From contig NZ_JMQI01000034.1 in the NCBI RefSeq assembly GCF_000695625.1, forward strand, positions 1 through 48,335: a stretch of DNA of 48,335 nucleotides, written 5' to 3'. The notes under the pieces are model-generated. The model saw only the letters and a list, made by a program, of their open reading frames with translations. It was not told where the DNA came from and searched no databases. Shown here in pieces: positions 8,534 through 15,176 of this stretch (position 1 is its first letter; each line of letters starts with the position of its first letter). This DNA is from Amycolatopsis rifamycinica (lineage in GTDB: Bacteria > Actinomycetota > Actinomycetes > Mycobacteriales > Pseudonocardiaceae). A program made the position numbers and the translations under genes.

Positions 8534-9730
8534 ATGACCGAGCCGGAGATTTCCTGGGTCCGCAGCTGGGGTGCTTCGCCCCAATCGCCCGACGAGGGGC
8601 TGCGCTCGCTCGACAGCCACCCGCCCCTCGCCGACGTGACGCTCCGCCAGGTGGTGCGCCTCAGCGGCGGTGGGCGCCGGGTGCGCGTGCGGTTCACCAA
8701 CGAGTTCGGCACCACGCCCCTGACCATCGGCGCGGCGCGGGTGGGCTTCGCGCTGCCCGGCGGTGGGGTGCGGGACGAGCGCGTGCTGACGTTTTCGGGG
8801 GCCACGGCCGTCACCGTCCCGGTGGGTGCGCCGATGCCGAGTGATCCGGTGGACCTGCCCGTGTCCGCGCTCGCCGAGCTGTCCATCAGCCTCTACCTGC
8901 CGGAACGCGTGGAGACCTGCACCTGCCACGACCCGGTGCTGGACACCGGCTGGACGATCCCGGGTGACGCCGTCGCCGCGTCCGCGCTGCCGCCGGACGC
9001 CACGGTGCTGCCGGTGCGGGCGCTGCTTTCCGCCGTCGACGTGCTCCCCGGCGCACCGGCCTCGGCCGTCGTCGTGGTCGGCGACTCGCGCACCGACGGC
9101 GCCGGGTCCACTCCGGACACCCACCACAGCTGGCCCGAACTGCTGGCCGCGCGCGGCGCCGGTTTCGTCGTCAACCAGGGGATCAGCGGCAACCGGCTGC
9201 TCAACGACGGCATCGGGCCCGCGGTACTGGCCCGCTTCGACCGGGACGTGCTGGCGACGCCGGGCCTCGGTTGCGTCGTGGTGTCCGCGGGCGGCAACGA
9301 CATCGCGATCTCCGCCGCCCCGCGCGACGACGGCCCGATGGCCGATTTCCTGAAGATGTTCCCCGGCGCTCCGGTGACCACGGACGACGTCATCGCCGGT
9401 TTCCGGCAGCTGGTGGCGCGGGCGCGCGAACGCGGTGTGCTCGTGTACGCCACCACGATCGCGCCCTTCGAAGGCTCGGAGGCCTACTCGACGGCGGCCG
9501 AGGCCGCGCGCCACGAGGTCAACGCGTGGATCCGCACGGGCGGCGCGTTCGACGCGGTGCTCGACTTCGACGCCGTCTGGCGCGACCCGGACCACCCCAG
9601 CCGGATCCGGGCGGATTTCCACTCCGGTGACCACCTGCACGGCAGCGACGCGGGCTACCGGGCGCTGGCCGCCTCCGTGGACTTGTCGCTGTTCGAACCG
9701 GCGGTCATCGCCGGGAAACCGGGACGCTGA
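8534..9730 (+). CDS. SGNH/GDSL hydrolase
   Basis: A 398-residue esterase or lipase-like protein. The block I serine sits in VVVVGDSRTDGAG (GDS at residues 183-185; the usual GDSITDG has Arg in place of Ile). Block III Asn is in SAGGNDI, and the Asp/His pair is in FHSGDHLHGSDAGYR near residues 366-369. The N-terminal about 170 residues form a jelly-roll-like extension (WVRSWGASPQ, LRQVVRLSGGGRRVRVRFTN), common in actinobacterial secreted GDSL esterases. I see no signal peptide at this start, so it may be cytoplasmic or the start may be mis-set. GGAGGC precedes the ATG. It is divergent from the SARP gene across 124 nt. Confidence 0.9.
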   Translation: MTEPEISWVRSWGASPQSPDEGLRSLDSHPPLADVTLRQVVRLSGGGRRVRVRFTNEFGTTPLTIGAARVGFALPGGGVRDERVLTFSGATAVTVPVGAPMPSDPVDLPVSALAELSISLYLPERVETCTCHDPVLDTGWTIPGDAVAASALPPDATVLPVRALLSAVDVLPGAPASAVVVVGDSRTDGAGSTPDTHHSWPELLAARGAGFVVNQGISGNRLLNDGIGPAVLARFDRDVLATPGLGCVVVSAGGNDIAISAAPRDDGPMADFLKMFPGAPVTTDDVIAGFRQLVARARERGVLVYATTIAPFEGSEAYSTAAEAARHEVNAWIRTGGAFDAVLDFDAVWRDPDHPSRIRADFHSGDHLHGSDAGYRALAASVDLSLFEPAVIAGKPGR

Positions 9731-9786
9731 CCGGTGTCCCGGCCCAGCCGCCAGGCGCGGTGGACGCCGAGCGGGTGACATCCGAT

Positions 9787-9822
9787 TGGCCGTCATGACA
9801 GGGCCGATTCCCCGGTTAGCCT
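9787..9822 (+). promoter_or_regulatory. promoter with GTCATGAC operator, copy 1
   Basis: TGGCCGTCATGAC (9787-9799) is followed by ATTCC, GGTT and a -10 TAGCCT (9817-9822). CATGAC (9794-9799) sits 17 nt before the -10 as a -35. The core GTCATGAC is a perfect palindrome. The same module recurs at 12788-12824 on the other side of the operon, so this is probably the autoregulated promoter of the kinase/regulator operon. Confidence 0.6.
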
Positions 9823-9844
9823 CGTCTCCGAGGCGGAGGTGCTG

Positions 9845-11005
9845 GTGGGCGAACGGCGTACGACGGAGGAGGGCGACGCCAGCCGCGCGACGGACCGGGT
9901 GCTCTTCCGGTGTGCGGCGATCGCGCGTGGTTCGCTCGGGGCCACCGGTGCCTTCGCCGCTGTGCTCGACGCCGCTCAGTCGCCGGCGATGACCCTCGTC
10001 GCCGCGGGCGGGAACCTGGCCTGGTCGGCCTTCTTCGTCTGGTGCGCGGTGCGCCGCCGGATCACCGGCGGGCTGCTGGCGGTCGATCTGGCCGAGGTCG
10101 TGGCGCTCTGCCTGCTGCAGGGGCAACTGGTGTCTCCCGGGGCCCTCCCGTCGGGTGCCTCGTGGATCGCGGTGCTCATCGGGGTGCGCGTCATCTACGG
10201 CCACATCGGGGTGCGGCCCGTCGCCGGGGTCGCCGGGGGATTCCTGGTCATCGCCGCGTACGTCGCCGGCCAGGTGCTCGCGGGCGTGCCGGGGGCCGGG
10301 ATCGCGCAGGCCGGGGTGTACTCGCTGCAGAACGTGTGCGGTCTGGTGCTGCTGGCGCTCCTGCGGCGGGTGGGGTGCGCCGCCGACGCGGAACTGGCCG
10401 AGTTCCACCGCAGCCAGTCCCGCGCCCGGGCCGACCGGCTCCGGCGGGCCGAAGAGCGCGAAGCCGACCGGCGGCTGCACGACACCGTGCTCGCCACGTT
10501 GACGATGGTCGGGTCCGGGGCCATCACCGCCTCTTCGGCCCGGCTGCGCGCGCAGGCCCGTGCCGACCTGGACGTCGTGTCGGACCTCCGCGACGGCGAC
10601 GGCGACGGGGCCGGGACCGGGCTGGTCCGGCTCGACCGCCTGCTGCGGGACGTCCCGGCCCGCGCGGGGTGGCCGTCCGGGGTCCGGCTGGAGCTCGCCG
10701 CCTGCGAGGCGCCGGCGGTGGTCGCCGACGCCTTCGCCTGGGCCGCCGGCGCGGCGCTGGTCAACGCGCGCCGGTACGCCGGGGTCGGCCACGCGTCCCT
10801 GGTACTGGCGAACGAGGCGGGCGAGATCGTGGTGACCGTGGCCGACACCGGGCGCGGCTTCGACCCGGCGGCGGTGCCCGCGTACAAGTACGGCCTGCGC
10901 GAAGCCGTCGTGGGACGGCTGGCGGCGATCGGGGGCGACGCCGTCGTCCGTTCGTCGCCCGGGCGCGGGACCGTCGTCACGCTCAGGTGGCGGGCCGGTG
11001 GCTGA
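9845..11005 (+). CDS. membrane sensor histidine kinase (HisKA_3 class)
   Basis: A 386-residue sensor kinase with several N-terminal transmembrane helices (to about residue 180) and then a coiled stretch. The dimerisation/phospho-acceptor helix is RRLHDTVLATLTMV, with His in the HD position. The ATPase domain has an N-box-like ALVNARRYAG, a G1 box DTGRGFD and a C-terminal GRGTVVTLRW. Chemistry: ATP-dependent autophosphorylation and transfer to the response regulator two genes downstream. GTG 9845 is chosen because GGAGG (9835-9839) is five bases upstream; the GTG at 9839 overlaps that site. It overlaps the next gene by 8 nt, so the three genes are one translationally linked operon. Confidence 0.85.
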   Translation: MGERRTTEEGDASRATDRVLFRCAAIARGSLGATGAFAAVLDAAQSPAMTLVAAGGNLAWSAFFVWCAVRRRITGGLLAVDLAEVVALCLLQGQLVSPGALPSGASWIAVLIGVRVIYGHIGVRPVAGVAGGFLVIAAYVAGQVLAGVPGAGIAQAGVYSLQNVCGLVLLALLRRVGCAADAELAEFHRSQSRARADRLRRAEEREADRRLHDTVLATLTMVGSGAITASSARLRAQARADLDVVSDLRDGDGDGAGTGLVRLDRLLRDVPARAGWPSGVRLELAACEAPAVVADAFAWAAGAALVNARRYAGVGHASLVLANEAGEIVVTVADTGRGFDPAAVPAYKYGLREAVVGRLAAIGGDAVVRSSPGRGTVVTLRWRAGG

Positions 11006-12131
11006 CGACACCAGCGTGTCCCTCGCCGCGCGGTACCAGCGCGGGACCATCATCGTGACCGCGTGCATGGCGGGGCTGTGGCACGGCGGCTTCGACACCG
11101 CCGCGGTGCTGCTGATGTGGCCGGATTTCCGGTGGGTGTGGGTTTCGCCCGTGATGTGGGCGCTGTACACGGCGGTGCTCGTGGCCGGCACGGTCCAGCT
11201 GCTCCGCGACGGGGTCGTGCGCCGGCCGTGGCTGGTGGTCGCGCTGACCTTGACCATCAGCGTGGTGGTCGCGGTCAACGCGGACGGCGCGGTCGTCAGC
11301 TTCGAGAACTGGGCGTTCGGCGCGGCGGGCTGGCTCGGCGTCCTGGCGAGCTGGGGACGCTCGGCCGCGCCGCTGGCCGTGGTGCTGGCCGGCAACGGCG
11401 CCGCCTCCACCGCCGCCCTGTTCCTGCTGGCCGAGCCGGATCTGCAGGACGTCGCGCTGGTCTTGACCAGCCTGGGCGGCTCGGCCGCGCTGCAGGTCGC
11501 GCTGGCGTACGGCGTGCGCACGCAGCGCCGGATCGTCGACGGCGCCGTCGAGGCGGCCACCGCGCGGGCCGAAGTGGAGACCCGGCGCTTGGCCGCCGAG
11601 CAGGCGCACGCCGCCCGCGTCCGGCGGCACGAGTTCCTCCAGCGCACCGCGGCCGTGGTGCTGGCCGGCCTGGCCGACGGGACCAGCGATCCGGCCGATC
11701 CGGCCGTGCAGCGCCGGTGCGCGATCGAAGCCGCCCGGCTCCGCCGCCTGTTCCTGGAAGCCGACGAGGTGCCCGATCCGCTGCTGCACGAGGTGCGCGC
11801 GTCCCTCGACGTCGCCGAGGCACGGGGGGTGCCGGTGCGGATGAGCGTGTCCGGTGCGCTGCCTGCTGCCGTGCCGGTGCCGGTCCGGCGCGAGCTGATC
11901 GAGCCGGTCATCGAGGTGCTGAGCTCGGCGCGCACCCACGCCCGGGTGACCATTTCGGGCGGCGGGGGCGAGGTGCAGGTGAGTGTCATCGCCGACGCCG
12001 GCACCGTGCCGGCCCCGCGGGCGAGCGGGCAGGTCGGGGTCGAGTGCCAACGGGAGGGGGAGTCGCTGTGGGTGCAGACCAGCTGGAGCGGCGGATCACC
12101 GTCGCCATCATCGAAGACCACGAGGTCGTGA
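10998..12131 (+). CDS. membrane histidine-kinase-like protein with degenerate catalytic domain
   Basis: A 377-residue protein with about five to six N-terminal transmembrane helices and a linker helix (VEAATARAEVETRRLAAEQA). RRHEFLQRTAAVVLAGLADG follows where the phospho-acceptor helix would be. The region corresponding to the ATPase (VRRELIEPVIEVLSSARTHA, then EVQVSVIADAGTV) has no N box and no DxGxG box, so ATP binding is doubtful. It probably acts as a sensor or scaffold subunit for the true kinase upstream. It overlaps the kinase by 8 nt and the regulator by 64 nt. The GTG start is forced by that overlap. Kinase ancestry is inferred from position and architecture. Confidence 0.7.
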   Translation: MADDTSVSLAARYQRGTIIVTACMAGLWHGGFDTAAVLLMWPDFRWVWVSPVMWALYTAVLVAGTVQLLRDGVVRRPWLVVALTLTISVVVAVNADGAVVSFENWAFGAAGWLGVLASWGRSAAPLAVVLAGNGAASTAALFLLAEPDLQDVALVLTSLGGSAALQVALAYGVRTQRRIVDGAVEAATARAEVETRRLAAEQAHAARVRRHEFLQRTAAVVLAGLADGTSDPADPAVQRRCAIEAARLRRLFLEADEVPDPLLHEVRASLDVAEARGVPVRMSVSGALPAAVPVPVRRELIEPVIEVLSSARTHARVTISGGGGEVQVSVIADAGTVPAPRASGQVGVECQREGESLWVQTSWSGGSPSPSSKTTRS

Positions 12132-12766
12132 TCGACGGGGTCCGGTCGTGGGTCGACCGCGACCCGGACCGGCGGGTGCGGGTGGTGGCGGGCGGGGCCG
12201 ACGTCGACGAGGTCCTCGCCGGCCCCGGCGGCCAGGCCGACGTCCTGCTGGTCGACCTCAACCTGCGCGGCACGCTCATCGTCGACCGGATCGCCGAGCT
12301 GACCGAGGCCGGGTACCGCGTGGTGGTGTTCTCCGCGCACTCCGAACCCGAAAACGTCCTCGCCGTCCTCGACGCGGGCGCGGAGTTCCTCGAAAAGGAC
12401 GAAAGCCGCGAGCACTGCGTGGAGACGATCGTGGCCGTCGCCGAGGACCGGCCCTACGTCACCCCGTCCAGCGCGGGCGCGATGATCGCCGACGACCGGC
12501 CGGTCCGCCCGGCCCTTTCGGGCCAGGAACTCGCCGCGCTCAAGCACTGGTTCCAAGGGATGTCGAAGGCGTCCGTCGGGCGGCGGATGGGGATCAGCGA
12601 AGCCACGGTGAAGCAGTACATCGACCGGGCCAGGACCAAATACGCCGCCGTCGGCCGGCGCGCGACCACAAAGGACGCGCTACTGGCGCGCGCCATTCAG
12701 GACGGTCTCATCCAGGCCGGCGAAATCGGCGAATACCGTTCGCTGGCCAACCGGTCCGAAAGCTGA
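12068..12766 (+). CDS. NarL/LuxR-type response regulator
   Basis: A 232-residue two-domain regulator. The receiver has the acidic pair in VAIIEDHE, phospho-acceptor Asp63 in LLVDLNL and the conserved Lys in FLEKDES. The C-terminal HTH is LSGQELAALKHWFQGMSKAS then VGRRMGISEATVKQYIDRAR. GTG 12068 is chosen because GGAGGGGG lies about eight bases upstream; the long frame before it is antisense-like filler inside the preceding gene. The GTCATGAC-containing promoters on both sides of the operon are likely its targets. Confidence 0.9.
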   Translation: MGADQLERRITVAIIEDHEVVIDGVRSWVDRDPDRRVRVVAGGADVDEVLAGPGGQADVLLVDLNLRGTLIVDRIAELTEAGYRVVVFSAHSEPENVLAVLDAGAEFLEKDESREHCVETIVAVAEDRPYVTPSSAGAMIADDRPVRPALSGQELAALKHWFQGMSKASVGRRMGISEATVKQYIDRARTKYAAVGRRATTKDALLARAIQDGLIQAGEIGEYRSLANRSES

Positions 12767-12787
12767 CGTCGCTCCTTGACCCCCGCG

Positions 12788-12824
12788 TGGCCGTCATGAC
12801 CGCGGGGAATTCCGGTTGTAGCGT
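12788..12824 (+). promoter_or_regulatory. promoter with GTCATGAC operator, copy 2
   Basis: TGGCCGTCATGAC (12788-12800) is identical over 13 bases to copy 1 at 9787. It is followed by ATTCC, GGTT and a -10 TAGCGT (12819-12824). The -35 CATGAC is 18 nt from the -10, against 17 in copy 1. Flanking CCCCGCG/CGCGGGG extends the dyad. It points at a strong ribosome site and a six-codon ORF. Confidence 0.6.
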
Positions 12825-12869
12825 CGGGCTCGATCTTCGGAAGCCCGGACAACCGGTGGAGGAGGCGAA

Positions 12870-12890
12870 ATGGAAACGCACGGCTGTTGA
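12870..12890 (+). other. six-codon ORF behind a strong ribosome site
   Basis: GGAGGAGG (12858-12865) precedes ATG 12870, which reads METHGC and stops at 12888-12890, 14 nt from the end of the convergent kinase gene. The promoter and ribosome site look functional but the product is only six residues. It is either a truncated regulator target or a leader-like minigene. Confidence 0.3.
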
Positions 12891-12904
12891 AGGAAAATGC
12901 CGCC

Positions 12905-14014
12905 CTACCGGGCCGGCAGCCGGACCGTGACGAGGAGGCCGCCGGCCGGGCGGGGCCGCAGTTCGAGCATCCCGTCGTGGGCCCGGACGATGCTGTGCAC
13001 GATCGCCAGCCCGAGGCCGACGCCGTCGTGTCCCTCGGTGCGGGCGCGCCCGGTCCCGCGCTGGAAGGGCTCGGTCAGGGTCGGGACCAGCTCCGGCGGG
13101 AGGGGCCGGCCGGTGTTCTCGACCCGCAGCGCGCTCGCGTACCGGCGTCGTTCGGTGTGGACGGTGACCGTGCCGCCCGGGTGGTTGTGGACGATCGCGT
13201 TCTGGACGAGGTTCGTCACCATGCGCTGCAGCAGGGCGGCGGAGCCGGTCACGTGGATCGGCCCCCCGGTGACTTCGAGCGTGATCTCGCGTTGTTCGGC
13301 CAGCGGCAACAGCGTTTCGGCGGCTTCTTCGGCCACCAGGGAGAGGTCGACGGGCTCGCGGGCGAACTGCCGCCGGTCGCTGCGGCCGAGCAGCAGGAGG
13401 GCCTCCGTGAGGTCGATCGCGCGGGTGTTCACCGTGCGGAGCCGGTCGATGAGCTCGCTCCTCGGGTAGGCCGGGTCCTGGCCGGCGACGTCGAGGATGG
13501 CCTGCGAAATGGCCAGCGGCGTGCGCAGTTCGTGGGAGGCGTTCGCGGCGAACCGCTCCTGCTCGCCGACCTGGGACTCGAGCCGTTCGAGCATCGTGTC
13601 GAAGACGTCGGCGAGCTCGCGGAACTCGTCGGCGGGGCCGGCCAGGCGGATGCGGTGGGACAGCGATCCGTGCGCGGCCAGCCGGGCGGCGTCCGCGATC
13701 CGGGTGAGCGGGGCGAGCATCCGGCCGGCCAGGAGCCAGCCGCCGAGCACGCCGAACACCAGCAGGAAGCCGAGCGCGGTGGCCGCGGAGGGGGCGAACA
13801 CGCGCGTCAGGAGGTACCGGTTCGGCGCGATGCCGAGCAGGCCCTGGTCGTTGTCGGGCACGTAGCGCAGCAGGGACATCTGCACGACGGCGAGCAGGAC
13901 CGCGCCGGCGAGCACGAGGAACCCGGCGTAGCTGATGGCGAGTTTCAGCCGCGCGCTGAGCCCGGGACGCCTGTTCACGAGCGGAGCGTAGGCAGGGCGG
14001 GTTATCGCGGGCAT
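12905..14014 (-). CDS. two-component sensor histidine kinase (HisKA/HAMP class)
   Basis: A 369-residue membrane kinase. It has a first transmembrane helix (LKLAISYAGFLVLAGAVLLA), an extracytoplasmic loop, a second helix (ALGFLLVFGVLGGWLLAGRM) and a HAMP linker (PLTRIADAARLAAHGSLSHR). The H box is RFAANASHELRTPLAISQ, the N box MVTNLVQNAIVHN, and the G2-like box GVGLGLAIVHSIVRAH. Members of this class pair with OmpR-type regulators, yet none is adjacent: upstream is a divergent phosphotransferase and downstream a convergent unrelated LuxR-type system. ATG 14014 has a GGGAG nine bases upstream; the open frame beyond it runs antisense through the phosphotransferase and is not coding. Confidence 0.9.
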   Translation of the reverse strand: MPAITRPAYAPLVNRRPGLSARLKLAISYAGFLVLAGAVLLAVVQMSLLRYVPDNDQGLLGIAPNRYLLTRVFAPSAATALGFLLVFGVLGGWLLAGRMLAPLTRIADAARLAAHGSLSHRIRLAGPADEFRELADVFDTMLERLESQVGEQERFAANASHELRTPLAISQAILDVAGQDPAYPRSELIDRLRTVNTRAIDLTEALLLLGRSDRRQFAREPVDLSLVAEEAAETLLPLAEQREITLEVTGGPIHVTGSAALLQRMVTNLVQNAIVHNHPGGTVTVHTERRRYASALRVENTGRPLPPELVPTLTEPFQRGTGRARTEGHDGVGLGLAIVHSIVRAHDGMLELRPRPAGGLLVTVRLPAR

Positions 14015-14050
14015 ATGCTCGTTCTCCCTGATCAACCGGAGGACGCCGTC

Positions 14051-14959
14051 TTGACCACCATCCCGGACCTCGGTCCCGTGCCCCAGCGCCGCACCGTGGG
14101 CGTGGACCTCGTGCGCCGGCTGATCGGCGAGCAGTTCCCGCGGTGGGCGGACCTCCCGGTCCGGCCGGTGGCCCACGGCGGGTGGGACAACTTCACCTTC
14201 CACGTCGGCGGCGAAATGGTGGCGCGGCTGCCCAGCGCGGCCGAGTACGCACTGGCCGTCGACAAGGAACAGCGGTGGCTCCCGGTGCTCGCGTCCCGGT
14301 TGCCGCTGCCGGTCCCGGTCCCGCTGGCGCACGGGCAGCCCGGCGCGGACTACCCGTTCCCCTGGTCGATCCACCCGTGGCTCGAGGGCGAACCCGCGCG
14401 CCCGGACCGGATCGCCGACCCCGTCCGCTTCGCCGCCGACCTGGCCGGGTTCCTGGCCGCCCTGCAGGACGTCGAGGCCGGCGGCGGGCCGCGGCCGGGG
14501 AAGCACAACTGGTTCCGGGGCGCCACCCTGCGCACCTACGAGCCGGCGGCCGAGCGCGCGCTCACCGCGCTGGACGGCCGCATCGACGCCGGGCTGGCCC
14601 GCGAGATCTGGACGACCGCACTGGACGCCCGCTGGGACGGCCGGGACGTCTGGTTCCACGGTGACGTCGCGGCCGGCAACCTCCTGCTCGAGCACGGGGC
14701 ACTGGCGGCGGTCATCGACTTCGGCACCTGCGGGGTCGGCGACCCCTCCTGCGACACGGCCATCGCCTGGACGTTGCTGACGGCCGAGGGACGGCGCGCG
14801 TTCCGCGAACGCCTGTCCGTCGACGACGCGACCTGGGCCCGCGGCCGCGGCTGGGCGCTCTGGAAGACGCTCGTGTCCGCGGCCCGGACCGGCGAGGAGG
14901 CCGCGCACGCGTTGGGCGTTCTCGACGGGATCTTCGCCGAGTACCGGACCGGCCGGTGA
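14051..14959 (+). CDS. aminoglycoside phosphotransferase-fold kinase
   Basis: A 302-residue APH/choline-kinase-fold protein. The glycine-rich N-lobe is GGWDNFTFHVGGEMVARLP. The catalytic loop is WFHGDVAAGNLLLEHG (His, Asp, Asn present) and the metal-binding motif is VIDFGTCGVGDP. It would phosphorylate a hydroxyl on a small molecule, possibly an aminoglycoside or macrolide. The closest-looking family members are uncharacterised actinobacterial APH proteins, so resistance is not claimed. TTG 14051 is preferred because GGAGGA (14038-14043) is seven bases upstream; an in-frame ATG at 14015 has no ribosome site and abuts the divergent kinase start. Confidence 0.85.
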   Translation: MTTIPDLGPVPQRRTVGVDLVRRLIGEQFPRWADLPVRPVAHGGWDNFTFHVGGEMVARLPSAAEYALAVDKEQRWLPVLASRLPLPVPVPLAHGQPGADYPFPWSIHPWLEGEPARPDRIADPVRFAADLAGFLAALQDVEAGGGPRPGKHNWFRGATLRTYEPAAERALTALDGRIDAGLAREIWTTALDARWDGRDVWFHGDVAAGNLLLEHGALAAVIDFGTCGVGDPSCDTAIAWTLLTAEGRRAFRERLSVDDATWARGRGWALWKTLVSAARTGEEAAHALGVLDGIFAEYRTGR

Positions 14960-15085
14960 TCCGCTGATCTTCCGCCGAGCCGGGACGGCCGGACCGGGAC
15001 TCCGCACGGGGGAGACGGCTGCGTTCGTTGGTGGAACGCCCCGGACGCTGTTCGCCGGAATCGGCCGCCTTCCCGCCGTTGGTGA

Positions 15086-15115
15086 TTGACAATCCCGGGG
15101 CCGGGCAGCGACGGT
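15086..15115 (+). promoter_or_regulatory. promoter of the cellulase gene
   Basis: TTGACA (15086-15091) is a consensus -35. GACGGT (15110-15115) is a weak -10 at 18-nt spacing. Transcription would begin near 15122, just upstream of the CebR-type operator. Confidence 0.45.
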
Positions 15116-15126
15116 GTGACGGCGTC

Positions 15127-15140
15127 TGGGAACGCTCCCA
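15127..15140. promoter_or_regulatory. CebR-type operator
   Basis: TGGGAACGCTCCCA differs at one base from TGGGAGCGCTCCCA, the 14-bp operator of the cello-oligosaccharide-sensing LacI repressor CebR in Streptomyces. It sits between the likely transcription start and the cellulase ribosome site, a repressing position. CebR itself is not encoded in this window. Confidence 0.75.
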
Positions 15141-15176
15141 GAAGCCTCCGTCGTCCGGGTGCACAAGGGAGTGCCG

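Noticed and set aside
3674..9730. Antibiotic biosynthetic cluster
   Set aside because: A SARP and one monooxygenase are present, but no PKS, NRPS, terpene or RiPP core enzyme is encoded anywhere in the window.
8054..12556. 1500-codon open frame on the minus strand
   Set aside because: It runs antisense through the hydrolase and the kinase operon, is rich in Arg/Pro/Gly runs with no domain pattern, and is a GC-bias artefact. The same applies to the roughly 1000-codon frames opposite 5263-8409, 34156-37782 and 37951-41274.
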